64,000 nt of DNA from positions 133,617,035-133,681,034 of the forward strand of contig NC_062222.1 in the NCBI RefSeq assembly GCF_902686445.1, written 5' to 3'. Below, piece after piece: positions 24,510-35,810 of the stretch. Under the pieces are notes generated by a model, which saw only the letters and a program-made list of their open reading frames with translations, did not search any database and was not told the DNA's origin. How positions within the stretch are numbered: the stretch's first letter is position 1; every line of letters starts with the position of its first letter. The DNA comes from Sciurus carolinensis (Eukaryota > Chordata > Mammalia > Rodentia > Sciuridae). The translations under genes were made by a program, and so were the position numbers.

Positions 24510-24586
24510 TGATAATTTTGCTGCTAGAACTCAGGGCCCTGTACATGCTAGATGAGTACTCTGTGACTGAAATATACCCTAGAGTT
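24510..24586 (-). mobile_element. ID/tRNA-type SINE head, antisense
   Basis: The stretch 'gaactcagggccctgtacat' near 24527 followed by 'gctagatgagtactctgtga' is the reverse complement of the tRNA-like rodent SINE part (A and B boxes of the ID type). Diverged. Confidence 0.6.
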
Positions 24587-24589
24587 TTT

Positions 24590-25225
24590 TGTTATTATTA
24601 ATTATCATTATCATCATCATCACCATCATATTCTTTTTAGTGCATTATAGTTATACACAATATTTTCATTTTTTTTTTCTTTTTAGTACCAGGGTTAGAA
24701 CCCAGGGGCACTTAACCACTGAGCCACATCCCCAGCCTTTTTAAAATAATTTTTATTTAGAGACAGGGCTCCCTGAGTTGCTAAGGGCCTTGCTAAGTTG
24801 CTGAGGCTGGTTTTGAACTTGGAATCCTCCTGCCTCAGTCTCCTGAACCACTGGGATTGTATGTGCCACCATGCTGGGCTTTAAACTTCATTTGACATAA
24901 TAACACAAGCATGGAATATAGTCTATGCCAATTCGGCCCCTGGTACTTACACTTTCCCTCTTCCCTCCCTGTAAACTTTCCTCTTTTCTACTGTTTTTTT
25001 CCTATCTCTTTATACATTTTTTTAAAGCAGTGCCTTATGGGCATGCAGGTCACAGTGAAATTCACGGTGGTGTATTCTGTATGCACACAGGTTAGCTTGG
25101 TCAGCTTCATTCCACTGTTCCTTTCCACATCCCTCCTCTTCCCCCTCAATCCTCTATTCTTCTTATCCCTTTTCTACTTTCATGGGATTCCCCCACACTT
25201 TTTTTTTTTTCCCTATTAGCTCATA
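24590..25225 (-). mobile_element. L1 3'UTR (sciurid type), antisense, with nested SINE
   Basis: Both halves show the same 3'UTR as at 5.4 and 50.2 kb: 'tagtgcattatagttataca' near 24639; right of the SINE 'catttgacataataacacaa' near 24888; 'agcagtgccttatgggcatg' near 25026; and pyrimidine-rich segments. A SINE (24671-24879) sits in the middle, so it is younger than this L1. Left of 24635 is an ATC/ATT microsatellite. Confidence 0.8.
24671..24879 (-). mobile_element. Sciurid B1/ID composite SINE, antisense
   Basis: Read on the minus strand: a B1-like body, 'gaggcaggaggattcc' type segment, 'tctctaaataaaaat' linker, then the tRNA/ID part 'ggctggggatgtggctcagt' and 'gggttc'. On the + strand it shows 'cactgagccacatccccagc' at 24718. 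The left T-run is its A tail. It is nested inside antisense L1, with TTCATT on both sides as a possible short target duplication. Confidence 0.9.
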
Positions 25226-25254
25226 TCCAGAATCTATTTATTTGTTTGCTTATT

Positions 25255-25372
25255 CATTTATTTATGAGATAGCATCTCAGTCATCAGGGCTGATGTCAAA
25301 TTTGTGAGACTCCAGCCTCAGCCTGCAGAATAGCTGGGGTTGGGACTATGCACCAGCACACCCAGCATGCTT
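25255..25372 (-). mobile_element. B1/7SL-like SINE, antisense
   Basis: The + strand shows 'gagatagcatctcagtcatc' near 25266, 'ctccagcctcagcctgcaga' near 25311, 'tagctggggttgggactatg' near 25332 and 'caccagcacacccagcatgc' near 25351, which is a reversed 7SL-derived SINE body. Older than the SINE at 24.7 kb. Confidence 0.7.
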
Positions 25373-25379
25373 GGCAGAT

Positions 25380-26149
25380 TGTGATTCTTTTATAAAGCAG
25401 ACTTTCATATCAAGTTTTCAACACAATTTGTTTCTCCCTCCCTATACCTGTGGAGAAGAAGTAGTTGATTTCCAAAGTTTACTGGATTTAGATTTAGAAC
25501 TTTTTGAGTTTGGCCACTTCAGAGCTCAGAGGTCTTAAGTAAACCCTGAACATCAGTGGAGTCAAGACTGTTTTCTAGAAGATAAAGTTAATGTGACTGA
25601 CTCTCACAGGGTGAGGAACGAATTAAATTACTATTGATTGAGTGTTGTCGGGTGTGAGGTACTTCACAGAGTTTCATTTATCCAGTGAGACTGTATCAAG
25701 TTCCCACTGTATGCTGGGCACTGGCCCAGAAAATCCCCATCCTAAGTGAATCTGGTTTACATGAAATGGATGAAGTTCAGCAAGCTCAGGATATGGCCCG
25801 AACCTGGTGACCTTGGACAAGTGTTTAGGGTTTCTGGATCTCAGATACTAACCCCGTGAAAACACAAGGCTCTTAGATACATTTAGTGGAGCACATTGTT
25901 TAAAATGTATCCCAAGGATTTCAAACATGTTCCTTGGCAACCTCCCACTGGAGACCTGGAGGGCACAGGATCAGCAACCTCAATCCTTCTTCAGGTGCAA
26001 TGGCCACTCATAGGTGCTAAATAGACATATAGTGGCTGTGACATTGTGCATTTTTATTTTAATCACAGCTATTTCTACAAAGATTATGTGTCTTTTAATT
26101 CACTTTCTCAATTTGAAAAAAAAATGACTATCACTCAGCATAAAACAGT
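25380..26149. other. No gene; weak L2-like patch near 25625-25790
   Basis: The patch has 'ttcccactgtatgctgggca' near 25701, which resembles a reversed L2/MIR tail. The rest is unassigned. Confidence 0.35.
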
Positions 26150-26300
26150 GTGCCAGCAGATCAGAAATGACTTGCCACCTATATGACCAGTATAATCCCT
26201 GATTTTTAACTTCTTCATCCAAATAATGGGCTAACACAGTCTGTTTCGTAGATCTGTAAGGATACTTAAATGAGATCATCTTTTTGAAGAGATGCCTTGG
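26150..26300 (+). mobile_element. MIR SINE, sense
   Basis: Has 'tgacttgccacctatatgac', 'acttcttcatccaaataatg' near 26210, and 'gatctgtaaggatacttaaa' near 26251, matching MIR order. Confidence 0.65.
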
Positions 26301-26500
26301 CCCACAGCTATGTCAAATACACCTAAATGTGTTTTTACATCATCTCAGGGAACAGAAATATCCCCAGCACTTTGTTCTCTGAGTCTCGAAATTTAACCAT
26401 CATTTTTAAGATACATTTTGTATTTTTTCCAACTCCTGGGAAATGATTTTACTTTCTATTTTTCTTTATGAAAACATGATCTAATTTCAACATTTTTAGT

Positions 26501-26590
26501 ATGATATATATATGTGTATGTGTGTGTGTGTATCATATATTTATAATTCAATATATGTCTTAAAATTCAAATAGACATATATATATATCA
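26501..26590. repeat. AT/GT microsatellite complex
   Basis: Mixed (TA)n and (TG)n runs separated by a short unique stretch; (AT)n again at 26576-26588. Confidence 0.9.
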
Positions 26591-27129
26591 CTTTTGGAAA
26601 GCTAACATATAATTAGGTACTTTGGTTGTGCTCTGCAATTTATGATTATTATGGACACCATTTCAGAGTTTCACACCTAACTTTTATTCCCATACAATAT
26701 ACACTTACACCGTCTATCACTTTCCATCTTGATGTTTATGACTTAAGAGGTCAATCAAATACCTACTGCCTTTCCATTTAGTAGGAGATTCAAAGGTTGA
26801 CCACTGGGCTCACAGTGTTCACAAGTGGGTGTACAGAGATCCTGGAAGCCTGAGCCCTCTATCAGTGTGAGTGTGCTGAGAGGTGGCTGAGACATCGACC
26901 TCTGACACTCTCCCAGGCAGCTGGTTCTGAGTTGTTTATTTTCAGAGTAAAGCTCTTCTTATCCTAATGCAGTGGAAAGTGGGCACTAAAATGAGATATT
27001 CTTTCTAAATAAACTAAAACAGAGAAGATGCAGGACTGTACTGGTGAGACCACCAGAGTACTTAGGTGTGGCTGCTTCTGATTCAAGCCGTGCCGTCCAG
27101 TGAATGAACCTCAGGATGAGTCAGGCCCA

Positions 27130-27275
27130 GGAAAGCCAGCTGCAAGTGCCAGCTCTGACTCTTAGTCACCAAATGACCCTCATTGGTCTCAGTCTTCAAT
27201 CTTGTTAACCTTGCCCAGCTCAACAACTGAGATGAGAGTTCAATGGTACAATAAATTCAAAATCCTTTAGCAAAT
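27130..27275 (+). mobile_element. MIR SINE, sense
   Basis: Has 'ccagctctgactcttagtca' near 27149, 'ccaaatgaccctcattggtc' near 27170, and a degraded tail to about 27275. A second small tail-like stretch ('acccagtgcctggcatagaa') sits near 27540. Confidence 0.65.
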
Positions 27276-29520
27276 AAAGAAAGCAAGCATAATTTTTTAA
27301 ATATACAGAATTACAAGAAGGTAGTTAAATGAATCAAAGTTAGGTGGCTTACTAGTTTTGACTGTAGCTTCTGGAGACTGACCTACCTCTATGAAAACTC
27401 CAACCAAGACACTTCAAAATGCTTATCCTTGCATTTTTTTGAATTGCTTTAAGAATTGTCTCTCTCTCTTCCATAAAGCAGGCTCACTAGAAACATCTTC
27501 ACAAGTGGCCCAAATGCTGAAACACATGCTCAAGGCTTACCCAGTGCCTGGCATAGAACTGGGTCTTAATGAACAGCAGGGAGAATGTTGAGATCAGGAT
27601 GATGGTGGTGTTTCAGCCTAAATGTTCCCCCAGTCAGGGGAATGAATATAAAATTCTATTTTTCAGATTCTTTTTTTAAAATGGACTCTTAGGCATCCCA
27701 GAAGAAGAATTTGATTTCAACATATACAAACCTGTGAGTGTCTTGGTCAACTTCTTGATTCAATGCTTTCGATAATTATTGCCAATGATATATTAGCAGC
27801 AAATTAGTTAAGAATGTAAGTATGTGTGTTGAATTCAGTTGTCAGTCAAGGGTTGCCCAAAGAAGGTAAAAGACCCAAAGAGAGAAACTGAACACGTAGG
27901 AGTTTTTCAATAAAAAGCCAAAATTAGGATTCCAACAGGCTTTGCTCTTTTTTTTTTTTTTTTTTCCCTAAAACAGTGTGTGGTGGACCTGCAGAGAGAA
28001 GGAGTGATGCTCAGCTCATCATTTCAATTCCCTGAGCTGCAGCTACTAATAACTAGTCTCACAGGATGCTCTGAAGAGTTAAATGCATGTTGCTCTTGAA
28101 CAAATGGGAATATGGTGGTTCTCAGCTGAAGGTGCATTGCCACAAGCACCAGCATCATAGGTGCCCTTACTAAGATATTCAGTCCTTGCTCAGTTCTTCA
28201 CTGGGACACCACAGGGTGAGTGACACATGCCCCGAATGAGTTGCAAATGCAGTGGTAGCCTTGAATTAATCTGCCTCCTTTCCCAATCAGAAAAGACTGT
28301 CTGCAAGAAGAAATCCTTGAATCCTGAATGATGAGAAGCGTTACCCAAACCTAAGTGTGACGAAAGAGCATGAGAAAAAAGAGAGGCGTCTGGATCGTAT
28401 TTCAAAGGAGAGAAAATGGAAGTGCGCTTAATGAGAAGGTGGGACAAGAGAAGGACGTCATTGGAGGGAATCTGAACTGTTTCCTTTAACCGTGAGAATT
28501 AGAGGTCTAGCCAAAGGGGAGATGCCAACATTAAGGAACATACCAGCTATACTGCAAGGCCATTGGTAGCAAACAGGGTCAAATGGTCCACTTTCAAGAT
28601 TTCTGAATTAATTAAAAAATAAAATCTGAACAGCAGGGACCCAAATGCATGTCGACTCTATCTGATTGGTGGACCTGGATGCCCCCTAATGGAACCACAG
28701 ATTTGCCCTTCTTCTTGGCCTTGCCTTCACATGTGGCCCTCAGATTGAATGGTCCTAAAGTCACTGCCAGCTCACAGTGACACAGCAAACAGCCATTCCA
28801 TGCTGCAGATCCTTTCCTTCTTTTAGCCGTTTCCTGGATGCCACCTCACATTTCTCTTCCTGGCAGAAATACAACAGTAGAATAAAGTACAATTATATAA
28901 AGGAGCTTTAGCATTTCCCAGGACCATGAGCCAAGGAGGAAATAAAATAAAGAAGGAAAATAGTCCCTGTCCCACTGGAGAGTGAAATTTAAGCAGGTGG
29001 GAAAGCTGAATAGGGTAGATCAACCTCTTTGTTTCTTGTCCTTTCTTTATTCTCTAAGCCCAGCTGGAACAACATGGCTATGATATGTAGGCTTGGCTCA
29101 AGCCCAAGGTCCAGGATTGGGGTCTTGGGTGGGAATGCTGAGGGCTTCTTGGGATCATAGGTTAAGGAATTCCTAGCCCAGCTGGGAGCCAGCCCGATGG
29201 ACACCCCTTGTCGCCCCAGTTCTCAGTGTCCCTCTTGGGATCACATCTTGATCCCAGTTCTATTCTAATTCCCGTATGCTGCATAATCTTCTCTTCCTTC
29301 CATATCAACTTCTCTAGTTTCTGGATTCAGATCACAGATATTTGTTCTGATAAATAATTTTAGTCATTGGTTTTCAATCCTAAAACTGCAGCTTCACATT
29401 TTATATCTATATGTAGCTATCAATAACTTTTTATGCCATCAGTATTTTCCCTAGTTATTCATATTTCATCTGTTCATGCCCAAATACAATGCCTTAACCA
29501 CTTTATAGGAAGGAGTCTCC
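27276..29520. other. No supported gene; mostly single-copy-looking
   Basis: Contains a poly(T) run at 27950-27966 and a possible short MIR/MER5-like patch at 28010-28170. No exon recognised. Confidence 0.35.
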
Positions 29521-29524
29521 CCTG

Positions 29525-29720
29525 CTACATTACTCATTCATTCAATCAATTGTTCATTTATTCATTCAGCAAATGAGCACTTGCTACCCATGAACGGGTC
29601 ACCAGGACAGCAGACATGAATGAGGCATGTTCTCTGCCCTCATGGAACTCACAGCAGAACTCAGAACATAGACACATCCATAAATTAGCAAAATACATGG
29701 ACTAATCATATAGAATTTTG
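29525..29720 (-). mobile_element. L2 LINE 3' fragment, antisense
   Basis: Begins with an ATTCATTCA-type run, then 'ttcagcaaatgagcacttgc' near 29565, and 'ctgccctcatggaactcaca' near 29634, the reversed L2 tail. Confidence 0.7.
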
Positions 29721-32700
29721 CATAGAAAAAATGATGCTTCCAAGCATGGGGGTGAGGAAGAGAGTGACAACAATGGAGAACCAGATATTGTTCCATAACA
29801 AACCAGCCCAAAGAGTCAAGCAATCATTTCTTTATGTTTACAGATCCTCTGAGTAAAGAAGCAGTCTGTCACAGGGGAAAGAAAGCTCCTATCTGCTCCC
29901 CAGTGTCTGTGGTTCAGCTGACAAGGCTTGGGGATTGGAGCTGTGAATTCTCTGAAGGTATCTTCTGGTGCAGTTGACAGGCAGTTGATGCTGAAGTTCA
30001 GCTGGAACTTACATGTGGCCCTTCTATGTAGCCTGGTCCTGGAACCCACAGCCTCATGATAGTTAAACTAACTACACAGGCAGTACAGGGCTCCAACAGG
30101 AAGGCCCCAGTTAACAAAAAGAAACCTGAGAAATCTTTTATTTCCTAGATTCAGGAATATTACAGCGCCTCTTCTGTTCATTCTGTTGATTATAAATGAG
30201 TCACAAGTCCATAGAGATTCTAAGGGAAGGACTTGGGCTTTGACTTGATATTACAGTTAGTTGCAAGGTTCAAGAAGAGCCCCTGGGATGGAATGGAAGA
30301 TAGTCCCGCCTCCATCTCTGTTGGTGTATGAAGAGTTGCTTTCACACATGAACAAGGAAGAAAGGTGCTGAACAGTCTATAAAATATATGAAACATTAAG
30401 GACCATGATGATCATGAGAAACCCTGCATTATTGGTGTATCTCAAAAGTAACGTGCATGTAAGGGAACTGATACAGAGTCGCCCAGGGACTTGCTGCTGG
30501 AACCAGGTAATAAGCTCTGAAACTGACCAGATGAGACACAACTGGAGCCTGAAGTGAGATGATGGCCATGGAATTTGAAGGAGGAAATGTTTCAAGAGAT
30601 AATTAAAATGCAAAATCCACATGATTTGTCAATTCACTGGCTACTGAGTGGAAGGAATGTGATGTCCCTGATGTCACTAACTCCCTGTCCATCATCTTTC
30701 CCACAGAACTAAGTCCTCCAATTATATGAACAGACTGGGAAAGGGATCACATCCAGGCTGACCCATCAGACCATCCCACTGTGTCGAGGTTGAGTGGGAG
30801 GATGTTCCCCAGGTCCAGCCCAAGGAGACTGTCATAGAATTTCTGAAACTACTAGAATTTTGATCTTCTCTTTTCTATGCAAAATCTAAGAATGAATTAA
30901 TTTCAGATACACCACCACCAGTCATATTTTCCAAAAGGGGAGCAGTTTTAGAAGGAAGTCAGCTCAGTGAAAATCAGAGTCAAGGGAGGGGAAGAGAAAT
31001 ATAAATACTAGATAACATTGTTGGAAGCCAACAGAGCCTGCTTATCATAGCTGTAGTTCAAGTTAGACACTAAGATATTCATTCTTTCCAAAAGCATGTT
31101 GGAGCTGTGTTTGCATCATCAAAATCAGGAGTCCTCACCTATATAAGGGAGAAGGCAGAAAACCCTGAAGCCCCAACATGAGCATTTGGGAAGGAGCAAT
31201 AAAATAGTGCTACTCTCATGAGGACCACAAGGACACAGAGGCCTGGGTGAGAGTGTAAGTCATAGGCTGATGGTCAGCAGGCAGTTTTTACTGTGGTATG
31301 TGCTGACATCCACACAGGTCACATGCCCATCAGAACATCCTCTTTGTTAAGCTCATATATTTTTAATGCACTGAATCTAACTCCTTCACACCCTTGATGA
31401 TTCAAGAACTCCATAATGCCAACAGGTGGGTGTGTGGTCACCATCTACTGATTTATGTGGTCACCTCACTGATTTATGTATTTCAAATTAATCCCTTGCT
31501 GCCTTTGCTTTAATTGAGTATCAATATTGGTGAATGGGTCCAGTTATGTGTCATGACTGATTGAAATATCTGATAAGAGTCTAAACTGTGGTTGAGAAGA
31601 GCCCCTCTCAGTGATGAGGACGTAAAGGTGTGGAGGGAGGACAGAGTTGAGTTTGAAACTCTTGGAGAAATCTAGGGCTTTGTAAGTATTTCTCCATCTG
31701 CGACGACAGAGGATAATTCAAACTACAATGTGAAGCCCCTAATTCTCAGTGTAATACAAGTAGCTTTTCTCTCCCCAGCATGTTATATTGATTGCAGACA
31801 ATATGTAATTACCTTCTGAGATATACTTTTTCCCTCTTAACTCCCTTTAAATGTGAAATGAACTGTAACAGACAAATTAGCTTTTTTTTTTTCCTCTCCC
31901 AGCTCCTAAATTTCTAAGATTTTTTTTCCTGATTTGATGATTCTCTTCTCCTAATATAACAGTACAATTGGGGATTAATGGCACCCCACACGACCAGAGA
32001 GACATTATATGCTATCTAGAGCTATTCACATTTCAAACCTCTGCTTTAGGGATGGGAACAGAAAACCCAGAGGACAGAGCCAGCCCTTGTTAGGTGGAGC
32101 ATCACACAACACACCAGGTCTGTTTCCTGGACCTCTCCCCACCTGAAGGTTTCACCATGTGGACTGAATATGATGGACTTCACAGGCATTTTACCTGATT
32201 TTCTTCATCCTCACAATTCCTTCCAATGTAATTTGTTTCCATCAGAGCAGGTGATCCCCCGGATCAGTTTTATTTCATTACTCCTTTCTGGGCCATCTTT
32301 TTCTGCAGAAGTGGCAGGTCATAGGTTACACCTGGTCACATTATGAAATACATCTGCACCTTCAATTTCAAAATTTGGAGATTTCAGTCAGTGCATGTTT
32401 TGTGTATACAAAGCCAAAATTAATGGTTTAAAAAGTTTGTTTAGGATAAACATCACCTTTTGTATCTGTATAACCCTTCATGGGGTATGATGTGTATTTG
32501 GGGGATGATTGAAAAGTCACCATTGTGAAGACCTGTGGGTGCTTCCAAGTACTTAACTGAGAAGGACTGTTCCATCTCTTGAGGCAAAGGTTGTTCCCTG
32601 ATTTTTCAAAACAATTTCACAAATAGAGTCAGAATGAAAAAACACAACACCATCTACAATTCAGCTGCCAAGAAAACCCACCATTACTTACTTTTCCATG

Positions 32701-34964
32701 TTTATTTTTGAATTGTTTCATTTATACTCTGTGTGTGCACATACATATTTATGCATTCAAGTTTACTTTTTTTTCCTAAACTCAGTATTATTTTCCCTCT
32801 TGACACACTGCATGTGTAGTGATTGTGGATAATGCTTGCTCAGTAGCCAAGTATAGGAGTATAATGTAATTAAACATAATTTTCTCATCAATGTTACATT
32901 TTTACAACCAGGACTGACAGGGAGAAGCCTACAAATGTAATTATAGTTGTTGTTTTTCATGAACATTGGGTGGAGCAATAACCAGTGAAGAAATAAATGA
33001 AGACATCCCAAATGAGAGCAAAAAGAGGTAATTTTCTCAGAACTCTCTATAGCAGGAAGTCACCCACTGCCTCTCGTGTGTGGCACAGACTCACTGGCCA
33101 ACCGGGTAAGGAAGTGTTATAGTGAAAAAAATGGAGGACTTCCAATAGGCTCTGCATGGAGCTGGGAGAGGTCTGCTGTCCTCTAGAAGCAGAATGACCA
33201 GTGAGATTGAGTTCAGGAGTACACTTGCCTATCGCTGATTGGTCTTAGTAGGAAGAAGAGACAAAAATTAGGGAAGCTGTGAATCACTCACACCCTTACC
33301 CCTTTTTTGCATGCGGGGAGGGTTAGGGAACAAATTGCTATAGAGTTTTTAGTTTGGCTTCCGGGATTGGTTGTGGCAGGGGTTATAGTTCAGAGTTCTA
33401 TGGCTAAATATGATCTGGCCATTGTCCATCTATATTTCAGTGTCTCACTGGATAAAAGATGACCAGATTGCCCACTATCAGTATGAAACTCAGAAGTTGT
33501 CTCTAAATACAGATGTGAGTGAACCCTAAATGCCAACAGAATGTCACTCTCTCAAATAAACAAGAGCGGGTTTAATAAATTCCTATGTTCTCACATTAGC
33601 AGCTATTTACTGACACAAATTTTATTAGGAATTGTTATTTAGTTGGGGTTTATAAATCATTACCCAATTAACTCTTGTGTTTTATGAGTCTGTTTCTGCC
33701 AACATAAATATGATAATCAATTAAATCGACCTGAAAGTGGTCTATGTTGCATTTTTAGGCAGCTTCAAATATTATTAGAAACAGATTATAGTTTTACCTA
33801 GGTTATTGGTTCCCATTAATCCTACGTTACACCCAAAAATTCAAAATATTTTACCTTTCCTCTTTTTTAAGTCATTACTAAATTTAATTACTAACTATTG
33901 TGAAATGTGCACTCAAAAATATGTAATCCATGCACAGGCAGTTTACAAATGATCATAGACTGAGCACCAGTGTTGTGGTGCTGTGGTATCATCTATTTCA
34001 GGCCAAGATACAGTTGGTGAGTTCTTCAGAGAACCCCTTAAGTGTTTCCCTGTTTCCATTTTTCTCTTTCCCCAGAGGACCATTATTCAAACTCTTTTTG
34101 TGAAATGAATGTCCATTGTCCCAGAACAGCACTATGTTTTGCCTCTGATCTTCAAATCTTGGGCCACTCATGTGCTCCTGTGAAACACTTTCGTTTAGAT
34201 GCCCTTGTTCTCCCAAGAAGATCAACTGGTATATCAAACTCCTGTTCTCAGGAAAGTGTACTTCTCCCAGATGGGGCTTAGTGGAGTCCACAAAGCAACT
34301 CCAATTTTAGGGAACTTGGACTCATTGGACATGATGGAGTCCCACCCTCATATCTATTCACAGGGGAAAGGAACAAAAGTTCTAAAAAAGTCAGCTAACC
34401 AAAATTCCGGAGGCAAAGTATAGAATATAGAACCATTTTCTTTTGAACTGTTCCAAGTTCCCCAAAATATGCTTTGAAATTTACCTGAATTATGTGGAAT
34501 ATGACAGCAATCCTGCCACTATTTAATTAGAACTCACCAAGGGACACAGAGGAGGGACACAGAAGAGGGACAATTGTCCATTTGATGAGGAAACTCAGAA
34601 GGTAAAGGACAGACTGAGGCATGACTACAAATGAAAGGCTTGGAATTGGCATCTGGATTTTTAATTTCCAAGGACACACCTGGGATTCTTCTTGCTGAAA
34701 CAGTACTTCCTGATATATTTTAATTAAATAGAAGAAAATTCATACCATACCCTTTCTGTTTGAACCAGAGGTATTAAAGATTCTAGATCTGAGCTTTGAT
34801 CTAGGAAAGACTAGAACCCAGCCTTCTCTAACTTCCAATAAGTTGCTGAAGAAAAATGCATCCATTCAAGGAGTTAGGATCTAATCCTCCATGACTGACT
34901 ATGCAACATCAAAGAACCTGCCCCTTCCTCATTTAGCATTTAGCATTTCATCCTTTGACAAATA
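29721..34964. other. 5.2 kb repeat-poor interval without gene
   Basis: I recognise no repeat family, exon pair or RNA gene here. Small tandem duplications occur at 31434-31480 and 34541-34573. The AT-rich stretch 33550-33960 and the part around 31780-32030 read like slowly evolving noncoding DNA, but this is only an impression. Acceptor-like pyrimidine tracts ending in CAG lie near 31780 and 31902 without partner donors. Confidence 0.4.
34541..34573. repeat. Three tandem copies of a 13-bp unit
   Basis: The unit GGGACACAGAGGA begins at 34541, 34554 and 34567; the copies differ slightly and the third is partial. Confidence 0.9.
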
Positions 34965-35135
34965 TTTACTTCTCAGCACATCTATGGGATAAGCAGAACG
35001 TGAATTATTAATCCAATTTGGCAAAAGCATAATTCACGCTCAGATGAGGGAAAGTGGCTTGATAAACTTATAGAGCTGATGAAGTTTAGAATTCACCCCA
35101 GTCACACAGGTCGCATATACAAGCCCAGAGTTCTC
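34965..35135 (-). mobile_element. MIR SINE, antisense
   Basis: Has 'gaattattaatccaatttgg' near 35002, 'cagatgagggaaagtggctt' near 35041, and 'ccagtcacacaggtcgcata' near 35098, as in reversed MIR core. Confidence 0.7.
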
Positions 35136-35261
35136 TGCAAGCAGTGAGTGCTGTCTTCTCTACACCATGATTAAAGATGAGGTCATTTCAGCCTATGTGA
35201 AGTCTTAAAGAAGTTGAGAAAGAGAATCTGTCCATGTCTGACCTTGCTTGATTGACATTAA

Positions 35262-35329
35262 TCCTTTTCCTCTTCCTCTTCCTCTTCCTCCTGCTCCTCC
35301 TTCTCATGGTTCTCCTCCTCCTTTTCTTA
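35262..35329 (+). repeat. TCCTCT/CTTCCT pyrimidine tract
   Basis: Imperfect hexanucleotide CCTCTT repeats change into CTCCTC units; nearly pure pyrimidine. Confidence 0.92.
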
Positions 35330-35592
35330 TATACAGTCACTGTTGAAAGTCAAATTAATATACAACAAGAGAATTCAAGACAAAGTATTACCAGTCCAGC
35401 TACCAAATCAATTGAGTGAACATAGCAATTGATGAATGCTAGTTGGTCTCTAGTATCTTTTTTAGCTCAAAACTGGACCCCAATAAAGTACAGAGAATAT
35501 ATAAACTTTTATCTTTTGCCTGGAGGAGCTTAAAAATCTTGTATTGTTAAATATATGGTCATACATAAGCAAAATAATTTATGATAAGAACT

Positions 35593-35810
35593 TTGCCTGT
35601 CGTGGTAGCACAGGTGCTATAATCCCAGTTACCTGGGAAGCCGAGGCAGGAGGAATAAAAGTGGGAGGACAGCCTGGGCAACTTATTGAGACCCTCAGCA
35701 ATTTAATAAGACTTAAACAAAAAAATTAATAAATAAAAATCAAAAGCATTGGAGTTGTAACTCAGTGGTAAAGCAGCCCCTGGGTTCAATCCTCAATACT
35801 TAAAAAAAAT
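35593..35810 (+). mobile_element. Sciurid B1/ID composite SINE, sense
   Basis: Opens with 'gcctgtcgtggtagcacagg', then 'ataatcccagttacctggga', 'gccgaggcaggaggaataaa', 'cagcctgggcaacttattga', an A-rich linker, and the ID-like end 'ggagttgtaactcagtgg' with 'cccctgggttcaatcc'. It ends in an A run near 35801-35809. Confidence 0.9.

Noticed and set aside
24510..24586. Functional tRNA gene in the ID-like sequence
   Set aside because: The tRNA-like part is a SINE head with many changes and no intact cloverleaf or terminator context.
31860..31910. Strong pyrimidine tract with CAG as an exon start
   Set aside because: A second pyrimidine tract and CAG follow within about 70 bases, and no partner donor was found.
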